6,102 nucleotides of DNA from an uncultured Selenomonas sp. (lineage in GTDB: Bacteria; Bacillota; Negativicutes; Selenomonadales; Selenomonadaceae), in the NCBI GenBank assembly GCA_937981305.1, contig CALJPB010000098.1:1-6102 (forward strand). The letters are read 5' to 3'. The notes under the pieces are model-generated. The model made no database searches and was not told where the DNA came from. It saw nothing but the letters and a program-made list of their open reading frames with translations. How positions within the stretch are numbered: position 1 is the stretch's first letter; every line of letters begins with the position of its first letter. Shown one piece after another: positions 1-6,102 of the stretch. A program made the position numbers and the translations under genes.

Positions 1-1023
1 TTTTTCAACCTCACTGAGTCTTTGATCGATCATCGCCTCCATCTTTTCCCGCTCTTCCACCGTTTCGGCGGAAAAAACCTCCAACTGGAACGGCCTGAGG
101 TGTGCCTTTTCATGCAGTTTCTCCGTCAATGCCACCAAGTCATCCTCTGATATTCCGGCAATCGTAAATACCGTCAGTATTTTCTTCTCGTTGTCCAACG
201 TATAGGAGATTGCCAAATGGGGCGGTGCTTTGAAGTTCTCCTCGATATAAATCTTCGCCTGCGCGTTCTCCAGATTTTCCTGCACGCTCTGATACGCAAA
301 AAAACAGCTGGGCAGAGTGACAAGTATGGCAGCCGTCAGCAAATAGCGTTTCTGTCTTGAAAATTCAACAGAATCCCGCGCAATCTTCGAGGGGATATCA
401 ATGATTTTGAGAACCATAAATGCCGTCAGACAGATAAAGAAACTGTTGATAAAGAACAGATAGAGTGCCCCCACGGTGTACGCCGTCACGCCCGTCGCAA
501 TGCCATATCCTGCGGTACAGAGAGGAGGCATAAGAGCTGTCGCAATCGCAACACCGGGGATGACATTCCCGCCCTCTTTGCGGGTTACCCCGATGATGCC
601 CGCGAGGCCGCCAAAGACCGCGATCAAAACATCCCAGATGGTCGGCGATGTCCGTGCAAGCAGCTCCGACGAAGGGGCATCGATCGGTGTGAGGAAAAAA
701 TAAAACGTCGATGTGGCAACCGAAATGAACACCTGGGCGAGCAGACTTCCCGCACTGGAACGGATATATGTGCTGTCATAACGGGCAAGCCCATAGCCAA
801 TCCCAAGGATCGATCCCATTAGCGGAGAGATCAGCATCGCACCGATGATGACTGCCGTGCTGTTCATATTGAGCCCGATGGAGGCAATGAAGATCGCCAG
901 TATCAGGACGCTGAGATTCGTCCCCCGAAATCGCACGCCGGCATTGATTCGCTCTGTAATTTCCTGTAGTGATGCAATGTCTCCATGCAGGTCAAAAAAA
1001 TCTTTTAGCTTATCCCAAATCAA
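1..1023 (-). CDS. DUF389 family multi-pass membrane protein (3' end beyond window)
   Basis: I translated the minus strand and found 341 codons open to the left edge, with no stop or frameshift. The sequence matches the DUF389 (TIGR00341-type hydrophobic domain) family: a short charged N-terminus, the conserved block NSTAVIIGAMLISPLMG (residues 54-70), a second block around GGNVIPGVAIATALMPPL (151-168), and about seven hydrophobic segments at roughly 37-51, 56-79, 93-111, 130-146, 155-178, 184-205 and 227-244. A soluble, charged C-terminal part follows from about residue 247 and continues off the edge. Function is unknown for the family; some members have been discussed as transport-like, which is unproven. 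No ATG lies upstream of the conserved N-terminus. An in-frame TAG at 1036-1038 leaves TTG at 1021-1023 as the best start, with AGGAG at 1033-1037 nine bases ahead. The first in-frame ATG (residue 53) would delete the first membrane segment. Family call is firm; the start is inferred. Confidence 0.9.
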   Translation of the reverse strand, partial: MIWDKLKDFFDLHGDIASLQEITERINAGVRFRGTNLSVLILAIFIASIGLNMNSTAVIIGAMLISPLMGSILGIGYGLARYDSTYIRSSAGSLLAQVFISVATSTFYFFLTPIDAPSSELLARTSPTIWDVLIAVFGGLAGIIGVTRKEGGNVIPGVAIATALMPPLCTAGYGIATGVTAYTVGALYLFFINSFFICLTAFMVLKIIDIPSKIARDSVEFSRQKRYLLTAAILVTLPSCFFAYQSVQENLENAQAKIYIEENFKAPPHLAISYTLDNEKKILTVFTIAGISEDDLVALTEKLHEKAHLRPFQLEVFSAETVEEREKMEAMIDQRLSEVEK

Positions 1024-1032
1024 ACAAATCAG

Positions 1033-1037
1033 CTCCT
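1033..1037 (-). promoter_or_regulatory. Ribosome binding site deciding a TTG start
   Basis: AGGAG on the minus strand lies nine bases before TTG at 1021-1023. It also sits immediately after the T-tract of the hairpin at 1046-1080. The in-frame TAG (1036-1038) overlaps this site, so no longer start is possible. Confidence 0.65.
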
Positions 1038-1040
1038 AAG

Positions 1041-1080
1041 AAAAAGGCACTGCTGCACGAAAGAAACGTACAGTAGCACC
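1041..1080 (-). terminator. Intrinsic terminator, or leader attenuator, ahead of the DUF389 gene
   Basis: On the minus strand a 14-position stem forms between 1067-1080 and 1046-1059, with one A-C mismatch and three G-U pairs. A seven-base loop (TTTCTTT, 1060-1066) closes it and TTTTTCTT follows. It lies 91 bases after the GH1 stop and only four bases before the ribosome binding site of the next gene. It may end GH1 transcription. If the promoter of the DUF389 gene is upstream (see 1173-1181), the hairpin lies within that gene's own leader and could act as an attenuator. Confidence 0.65.
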
Positions 1081-1109
1081 CCAATGTCAGCTCCGCGCAT
1101 GAATCGATA

Positions 1110-1165
1110 CGATTGTTCCGCCTGCAATTCGAACTTCGAGTGTGCTGCGGTTCTACACCAATCGG
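1110..1165 (-). other. Imperfect long hairpin in the GH1-DUF389 intergenic region
   Basis: Read on the minus strand, nested complementary segments line up as CGATTG (1159-1164) with CAATCG (1110-1115), CCGC (1147-1150) with GCGG (1118-1121), GCA (1143-1145) with TGC (1124-1126), and TCGA (1136-1139) with TCGA (1129-1132) around a three-base loop. Internal loops separate the helices. No T-tract follows, so it is not itself an intrinsic terminator. It may be part of a structured leader RNA. I recognise no known riboswitch class. The pairing was found by eye and has not been scored for energy or conservation. Confidence 0.35.
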
Positions 1166-1170
1166 AGGGT

Positions 1171-2616
<1,446 letters not shown>

Positions 2617-2638
2617 TCAGTGTCGGCGCGTGCCTGTA

Positions 2639-2932
2639 TTATGCGATCTCGATACCGTTATCCTGCGCAAGCTTGCGAATGATCGGCACGGGCAGTTCTG
2701 CCGCCTTTGCCACCGTCTCAAGGTCGATTCCCGCACGCAGGCAGTTCATCGCGACGCGGATCACGCCCTGCTTGCGCCCACGGAACTCGCCTTCGCTGAT
2801 GCCCTCTGCCTTGCCGGCCTCTTTTCCTTTCTCCCATGCCGCCATAAGATCCGCCTCGTAGCTCGCACGCATCGCCTCCACGCGCTGCGCACTCATCGAA
2901 CGGGCAAACTCCTCGACATTGACTTCGCTCAT
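2639..2932 (-). CDS. Orphan Rpn-family C-terminal protein (RpnS-like), nuclease domain absent
   Basis: This 97-residue protein matches only the C-terminal tail of Rpn (YhgA-like, PD-(D/E)XK) proteins. It has a helical lead (7-33), then Gly/Glu/Lys-rich short repeats (EKGKEAGKAEGISEGEFRGR, 34-53), then the terminal helical module IRVAMNCLRAGIDLETVAKA (58-77) and AELPVPIIRKLAQ (78-90). No nuclease motifs lie upstream: the frame is closed by TGA a few codons before the ATG, and the preceding DNA belongs to the toxin-antitoxin genes. Published work on Rpn proteins shows that C-terminal small proteins (RpnS), made from inside rpn genes, inhibit the full-length nuclease. Here the tail stands as its own gene. 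ATG at 2930-2932 has a weak AAAGGA about 12 bases ahead. It could be a functional inhibitor acting in trans or a remnant of a deleted rpn gene; the sequence cannot decide. Membership in the Rpn tail family is likely. Confidence 0.75.
   Translation of the reverse strand: MSEVNVEEFARSMSAQRVEAMRASYEADLMAAWEKGKEAGKAEGISEGEFRGRKQGVIRVAMNCLRAGIDLETVAKAAELPVPIIRKLAQDNGIEIA
2666..2677. repeat. 12-base perfect palindrome CGCAAGCTTGCG
   Basis: The palindrome lies near the 3' end of the Rpn-like gene, about 70 bases before the GH1 start codon. It could be an operator for the GH1 gene, but it encodes ordinary residues (RKLAQ) and may be chance. No promoter hexamers with good spacing were found beside it. 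Confidence 0.25.
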
Positions 2933-2961
2933 TGTATACGGTCATCCTTTCTATCTACAGC

Positions 2962-3150
2962 TTATGCAAAGGAAACCTGTGCGGTTCGGATTGCCTTTCC
3001 TTTCGTCACAATTTCCGTATGCGCATCACGGGGAGCAGATTTTTCCTGCACCGCAAGTTCTTCTTGAAACCAATCCTCCAAGGCATCGTATTCACGCTTG
3101 AAGTCAGGATCCTTCATCTTTTCTTTATGGTATTCCGCAAATGTCATCAT
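2962..3150 (-). CDS. Putative HTH-less HigA-type antitoxin partner
   Basis: This 62-residue protein begins MMTFAEYHKEKMKDPDFKREYDAL, the pattern found at the N-terminus of many HigA-type antitoxins. Those normally continue for another 50-70 residues through a Cro/C1 helix-turn-helix. Here the sequence turns at residue 25 into DWFQEELAVQEKSAPRD and a basic tail ending at 62, with no HTH. I read the two other minus-strand frames over the rest of the gene and found no shifted HTH. The start is well supported: AAGGAGG (3159-3165) sits eight bases before ATG at 3148-3150, and the ATG overlaps the toxin stop (ATGA), implying translational coupling. Position directly after a HigB-type toxin supports the antitoxin role. 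The similarity covers about 24 residues only, so function is inferred; it may be a truncated, non-repressing antitoxin, or a different short neutralising protein. Confidence 0.6.
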   Translation of the reverse strand: MMTFAEYHKEKMKDPDFKREYDALEDWFQEELAVQEKSAPRDAHTEIVTKGKAIRTAQVSFA

Positions 3151-3491
3151 GACGGATTCCTCCTTCGATAATCCTCTCGGTACTCTTTGGCACGCGCGAT
3201 TTCCTGCGGCGGGGTCAGCTGCGTTTTCTTGACGAATCCATTCGTCAGAACCGCCGTATCACCAACGATAAAAAAGTACAGTACGCGTGTGATATTCCCA
3301 CCAAAGGAAATGCGCAGCTCCATAATCCCATCCGTGAGTTCCTTAGAGTGCGGTGCGCGAAGTTGATGTCCATTCACTTCCAGTAAGCGAATGGTACGCG
3401 AAACCTTCGCATACATCTTCGCATCAAGGGAATCAAAGAAGTCCACAATAGGGATTGTTCCATCCTCTTTTTCGTAGAAGACGACGTTCAT
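3147..3491 (-). CDS. HigB/Gp49-type (RelE/ParE superfamily) toxin
   Basis: The 114-residue product matches the phage-derived Gp49-like/HigB toxin family: VVFYEKEDGTIPIVDFFDSL (3-22), a helical stretch, then GHQLRAPHSKEL (41-52), GIMELRISFGG (55-65), TRVLYFF (68-74), NGFVKKTQLTP (84-94) and a terminal helix with EIARAKEYREDY (97-108). Family members are ribosome-dependent mRNA endonucleases that stop translation, paired with an antitoxin encoded just downstream. I chose ATG at 3489-3491 because GGGGG (3499-3503) lies seven bases ahead and a promoter lies 30-60 bases upstream. A longer frame reaches 3575, but that start would lie upstream of the promoter and inside the nar terminator. The stop TGA (3147-3149) overlaps the start of the next gene. 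Toxin-first order agrees with higBA loci. All family blocks are present, so the toxin looks intact. Confidence 0.88.
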   Translation of the reverse strand: MNVVFYEKEDGTIPIVDFFDSLDAKMYAKVSRTIRLLEVNGHQLRAPHSKELTDGIMELRISFGGNITRVLYFFIVGDTAVLTNGFVKKTQLTPPQEIARAKEYREDYRRRNPS

Positions 3492-3522
3492 TGATATTCC
3501 CCCAGTGTTTCTTTCTATCGGA

Positions 3523-3552
3523 ATTATACCACAGAGTGCAATTCTGTTGCAA
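3523..3552 (-). promoter_or_regulatory. Sigma70-type promoter of the toxin-antitoxin genes
   Basis: On the minus strand TTGCAA (-35, 3547-3552) and TATAAT (-10, 3523-3528) are separated by 18 bases, and TGG precedes the -10 as an extended element. Transcription should start near 3516, giving a leader of about 25 bases before the toxin ATG at 3491. It sits directly behind the nar terminator, so the toxin-antitoxin pair is transcribed separately. Confidence 0.75.
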
Positions 3553-3582
3553 TAAAGCAAAACCGTCCCCCGCAAGGGACGG
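3551..3582 (-). terminator. Intrinsic terminator of the nar operon
   Basis: A perfect seven-base-pair stem CCGTCCC/GGGACGG (3576-3582 with 3563-3569) with a six-base loop is followed on the minus strand by TTTT-GC-TTTATT. It begins 12 bases after the narI stop codon (3594-3596). Confidence 0.85.
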
Positions 3583-3593
3583 CTGTAAAGAAC

Positions 3594-4259
3594 TTATTTC
3601 TTCCGATAGATGATCGGGCTGCGCACGAGGTACTCAAACGGTGCGCTGAGGCAGTGGACGAGGCGCGTGAACGGGAAGAGGAACGCGACTGCCATCCACG
3701 AGAACATATGGATGCGGAACATGAGCGGCACGTTCTCCATGTAGTCGATCTCGGGGCTGAGCGCGAGAACCGAACGGAACCACGGCGAGATGGTCTCGCG
3801 GTAGTCAAAGCCCCCCTGCACGGCGTTCAGCGTCGTGGACGCGCATCCCGTGAAGATCGCAAGGAAGAGGAACAGATAGAGCCACTTGTCCATCGTTGAC
3901 GTGTTGACCGCCATGCGGTCCTTGCCAAAGCGGCGGATCAGCAGGAGGATAAAGCCGCCGAAGAAGAGCACGCCTGCGGGTGCACCGCCGCCGAGCGCGA
4001 TCATGTGGTAGAGGTGCTCGTCGATGCCCGCCGCCTCGGTCATGAACTTCGGGATGAGCACGCCGATGACGTGCCCGCCAAATGCCATGACGAGACCGAG
4101 GTGGAACATGGGCCCCGCGATCTTCAGGTCGCTCTTGGAGAGGAACTGACTGGACTTCGTCGTCCAGTTCCGCTCAAAGACGGTGTAGCGCACGATCGTC
4201 CCCACGATGAGGAACGTGAACGCGATGTAGGGGAGTATGCCCCATGCGAATTGTTTCAT
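3594..4259 (-). CDS. narI: Respiratory nitrate reductase gamma subunit (dihaem cytochrome b)
   Basis: NarI anchors the NarGH complex to the cytoplasmic membrane, oxidises quinol and passes electrons through two b haems to NarH. The 221-residue length is normal. Five hydrophobic segments are visible, at about 8-28, 47-69, 85-108, 125-145 and 181-203. The four haem-ligand histidines fall at 53 and 63 (FHLGLVMAFGGH) and at 184 and 202 (IHMFSWM and LVHCLSAP). Their spacing of 10 and 18 residues is identical to that of E. coli NarI (56/66 and 187/205). The N-terminus ends its first segment with VRYTVFERNWTTKSSQFL, the usual NarI cytoplasmic loop. ATG at 4257-4259 overlaps the narJ stop by one base (TAATG) and has GGAGG eight bases ahead. 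It is the last gene of the operon and is followed by a terminator. Nothing suggests damage. Confidence 0.97.
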   Translation of the reverse strand: MKQFAWGILPYIAFTFLIVGTIVRYTVFERNWTTKSSQFLSKSDLKIAGPMFHLGLVMAFGGHVIGVLIPKFMTEAAGIDEHLYHMIALGGGAPAGVLFFGGFILLLIRRFGKDRMAVNTSTMDKWLYLFLFLAIFTGCASTTLNAVQGGFDYRETISPWFRSVLALSPEIDYMENVPLMFRIHMFSWMAVAFLFPFTRLVHCLSAPFEYLVRSPIIYRKK

Positions 4260-4789
4260 TATGCTGTCCTCCCTTCGAGTCCCGCCGCCTCCGTGAGCAC
4301 GACATCGAGGAGAAATGCGTAGGGCAGCTTCGCCTCGATCAGACGGTCGCGCAGCAGTTCCAGTTTCGGACGCACCTCGGTCAGGATGTGCAGTGCCTGT
4401 TTATCCGGCACTGCCGCCGCAAGTTCGAGGATCGCGGGCAGGTAGTCCGGCAGCTCATGATCGAGATCATAGCCCGCATCGAGGAAGAGCTGCTTGTAGC
4501 GCAGCAGTTCCTCGGACTGCTTGCCGAAATCCGTGCGGTTGTGCGTGGTGAGATAGAGGTTCGTGTTCTGCGAGAAGTCAAAGGCACGCACATACGCGTC
4601 CTCGAACTCCTGCCGTTCGCTCTCGCCGATGTAGCCGAAGAACTCCTCGAATACCTCACGCGACTGCGGACGCTCCACGTCCACAACCGCCGCCGCATGA
4701 GTGGGAACGCCCTCCCACCAATCCGCCGAGGGGTACTCGAACAGATAGGAGGTGAGCAGGAGCGGGGTCTGTATACGGTTCGTATCCAT
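4259..4789 (-). CDS. narJ: Nitrate reductase molybdenum cofactor assembly chaperone
   Basis: NarJ is a cytoplasmic TorD/DmsD-type chaperone that binds apo-NarG and allows molybdenum cofactor and Fe-S insertion before membrane docking. It is not part of the mature enzyme. The 176-residue product is almost wholly helical and carries the family blocks YVRAFDFSQNTNLYLTTH (66-83) and HELPDYLPAILELAA (111-125). I prefer ATG at 4787-4789: it overlaps the narH stop as TGATG, the same one-base coupling seen at narJ/narI, and a G-rich site (GGGGGG) lies about eight bases upstream. A GTG at 4796-4798 would add three residues (to 4798) but lies on top of that ribosome binding site. Position between narH and narI is the standard narGHJI order. 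Confidence 0.95.
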   Translation of the reverse strand: MDTNRIQTPLLLTSYLFEYPSADWWEGVPTHAAAVVDVERPQSREVFEEFFGYIGESERQEFEDAYVRAFDFSQNTNLYLTTHNRTDFGKQSEELLRYKQLFLDAGYDLDHELPDYLPAILELAAAVPDKQALHILTEVRPKLELLRDRLIEAKLPYAFLLDVVLTEAAGLEGRTA

Positions 4790-6102
4790 CAGCAGCACCC
4801 CCCGGGGCAGGCATAGCCGACCGAGCCCTGCAGCTCACGCAGCTTGTCCTGTGTAACATCCTGAAGCCCTGCGGGGATGTTGAAGCGGTCGCGGCGTTTG
4901 GCAACGCCGAGGAGGCGGTACATCGCCTCATACGTCTCAATGTCGTGCGTAAGGTTTTCCGGCAGCGACTCGCCCGTCTGCTTTGTACGCATGACGGCAC
5001 GCAGTTCGAGCAGGACGCGCAGCACGCGCTCGATTGCGGCCTCATCCCCCGCCGTCAGCAGCTGCGCGAGGTAGGCGACAGGAATACGCATCTCCGCCGC
5101 CCCCGGGAAGAACACCTTCTCCTCCACGCGTCGTGCAATCGGGCTGAGGGGCGGTACGTACCAGACATTCGGCAGCGTGCGGTACTCCGGATGGAGCGGG
5201 AATGCGAGCTGCCACTCGGCGATGAGCTTATAGGACGGCGAGTTCTGCGCCGCGCGGATCCAGCGGTCGGGGATGCCCGCCGCCTGCGCCGCCGCAACGG
5301 TCGCGGGATCGTTCGGATCGCAGAGGGCATCGAGGTACGCGCTGTAGATGTCCTTCGGGTCGGGCGTGGATGCTGCCGCCTTGACCTTGTCCGCATCGTA
5401 GAGAATGACGCCGATATAGCGCATACGCCCGACACAGCCGTCGCTGCACACGGTCGGCAGACCGTTCTCAAGACGCGGGAAGCAGAACGTGCACTTCTCC
5501 GCCTTGTTCGTCTCCCAGTTGTAGTAGATTTTTTTATAGGGACACGACGGAACGCAGTGCCGCCAGCCGCGGCAGCCGTCCTGCGAGATGAGCACCACGC
5601 CGTCCTCGTCGCGCTTGTAGATCGCGCCCGAGGGGCACGCCGCAACGCACGCGGGGTTGAGGCAGTGGTTGCAGAGGCGCGGCAGATGCTTCATGAAGAT
5701 GTCGTGGAACTCGAGCGTGATCTCCTGTCCCATCTTGCTGAGGTTGTAGTCCTTGCGTGCGGACGCGCCGTCGGCGAGGTCGTCCTCCCAGTTCGGCCCC
5801 CACTTGATCTCCATGCGCTTCTGCGTAATCAGCGAGCGCGGACGCGCGACGGGCTGATGGTTGCGCCGTTTCGTATGAATGAGCGTCTCGTAGTCATACG
5901 TCCACGGCTCATAGTAGTCGTCCATCTCGGGCTGCTGCGGATGATAGAACAGCTTCGCCAGACGCGTCGTCATACCGCCGGTCTTGAGGCCGAGCTTGCC
6001 GTCCTTCAGCTCCCAGCCGCCCTTCCATTTCTCCTGATTCTCCCACTGCTTCGGATAGCCGATGCCGGGCTTGGTCTCGACGTTGTTGAAATACATATAC
6101 TC
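4789..6102 (-). CDS. narH: Respiratory nitrate reductase beta subunit, Fe-S protein (5' end beyond window)
   Basis: NarH relays electrons from the NarI haems to the NarG active site on the cytoplasmic face of the membrane. The frame is open through the right edge: the visible Met at 6094-6096 is internal, since Glu-Tyr precede it as in the E. coli EYAWFNNVETKPG region. The true start and the first ferredoxin-like cysteine group therefore lie outside. Counting from that Met, cysteine groups are C142-C145-C150-C154, C175-(W178)-C181-C185 and C202-C205-C217-C221. The Trp in place of a cysteine (CRGWRHC) is the family mark of the [3Fe-4S] site. Other NarH blocks are PNWEDDL (101-107), LPRLCNHCLNPACVAACPSG (138-157), LHPEYRTLP (301-309) and VWYVPPLSPI (311-320). 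The C-terminus is shorter than in E. coli and ends with ACPGGCC (429-435). The 437 visible codons show no frameshift. narJ follows with a one-base overlap. Confidence 0.97.
   Translation of the reverse strand, partial: EYMYFNNVETKPGIGYPKQWENQEKWKGGWELKDGKLGLKTGGMTTRLAKLFYHPQQPEMDDYYEPWTYDYETLIHTKRRNHQPVARPRSLITQKRMEIKWGPNWEDDLADGASARKDYNLSKMGQEITLEFHDIFMKHLPRLCNHCLNPACVAACPSGAIYKRDEDGVVLISQDGCRGWRHCVPSCPYKKIYYNWETNKAEKCTFCFPRLENGLPTVCSDGCVGRMRYIGVILYDADKVKAAASTPDPKDIYSAYLDALCDPNDPATVAAAQAAGIPDRWIRAAQNSPSYKLIAEWQLAFPLHPEYRTLPNVWYVPPLSPIARRVEEKVFFPGAAEMRIPVAYLAQLLTAGDEAAIERVLRVLLELRAVMRTKQTGESLPENLTHDIETYEAMYRLLGVAKRRDRFNIPAGLQDVTQDKLRELQGSVGYACPGGCC

Noticed and set aside
2718..2945. 75-codon minus-strand frame overlapping the Rpn-like gene
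   Set aside because: Its product is Arg/Gly-rich with no family match, and the AGG directly abuts its ATG, giving no usable ribosome binding spacing; the overlapping frame carries the Rpn tail motifs.
2962..3080. Frameshifted HTH hidden after the antitoxin N-terminus
   Set aside because: Reading the other two minus-strand frames by eye gave no helix-turn-helix-like sequence, so a simple frameshift does not explain the missing domain.
3147..3575. Extended 142-residue version of the toxin
   Set aside because: The extra 28 residues would begin inside the nar terminator and upstream of the TATAAT element, and the family N-terminus matches the Met at 3491.
4259..4798. GTG start for narJ three codons upstream
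   Set aside because: The ATG at 4789 gives the one-base stop/start coupling seen at narJ/narI and leaves the G-rich ribosome binding site free.
4244..4816. Plus-strand open frame (190 codons) opposite narJ
   Set aside because: It is antisense to a well-matched NarJ and has no recognisable domain.
5055..5645. Arg/Ser-rich minus-strand frame inside narH
   Set aside because: Low-complexity out-of-frame reading of GC-rich narH codons; the narH frame is continuous with all cysteine motifs.
4789..6096. narH as a shortened gene starting at 6096
   Set aside because: The reading frame continues to the window edge, and the residues before the Met match the conserved internal NarH region, so this is an edge effect and not a truncation.

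Overview
The window carries one strand of genes: every supported gene reads on the minus strand, so transcription runs from the right edge (6102) to the left edge (1). Gene content and protein sequence suggest an anaerobic or facultative bacterium of the Negativicutes (Selenomonas-like). This rests on a GC-rich narHJI block, a PTS-type GH1 enzyme and small Rpn- and HigB-type accessory genes. The taxonomic call is inference from protein flavour, not from a marker gene.

Right part (3594-6102): the 3' part of a respiratory nitrate reductase operon, narH (5' end cut by the window edge), narJ and narI. They are packed with one-base stop/start overlaps (TGATG and TAATG) and closed by a strong intrinsic terminator at 3551-3582. 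narG should lie just beyond the right edge. NarH carries electrons through Fe-S clusters, NarI is the dihaem b membrane anchor that oxidises quinol, and NarJ is the assembly chaperone.

Middle part (2599-3560): a small accessory patch that looks less GC-rich than its flanks in the toxin-antitoxin stretch. A good sigma70-type promoter directly after the nar terminator drives a HigB/Gp49-type toxin gene. Its stop overlaps the start of a 62-residue partner that resembles the N-terminus of HigA antitoxins but has no helix-turn-helix domain. Next comes a 97-residue free-standing C-terminal segment of an Rpn-family (PD-(D/E)XK) protein with no nuclease domain in front of it. This resembles the RpnS inhibitor proteins known from inside rpn genes.

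Left part (1-2598): a complete 6-phospho-beta-glucosidase (GH1), then a DUF389 multi-pass membrane protein that runs off the left edge and appears to start at TTG. The 147 bases between them hold a candidate extended -10 promoter (inside the end of the GH1 gene), a large imperfect hairpin and an intrinsic terminator whose T-tract abuts the DUF389 ribosome binding site. This could be a cis-acting attenuator leader, or simply the GH1 terminator.

No tRNA, rRNA, CRISPR array, transposase or insertion sequence was seen. The best candidates for something undescribed are the HTH-less antitoxin partner, the orphan RpnS-like protein beside it, and the structured leader of the DUF389 gene.
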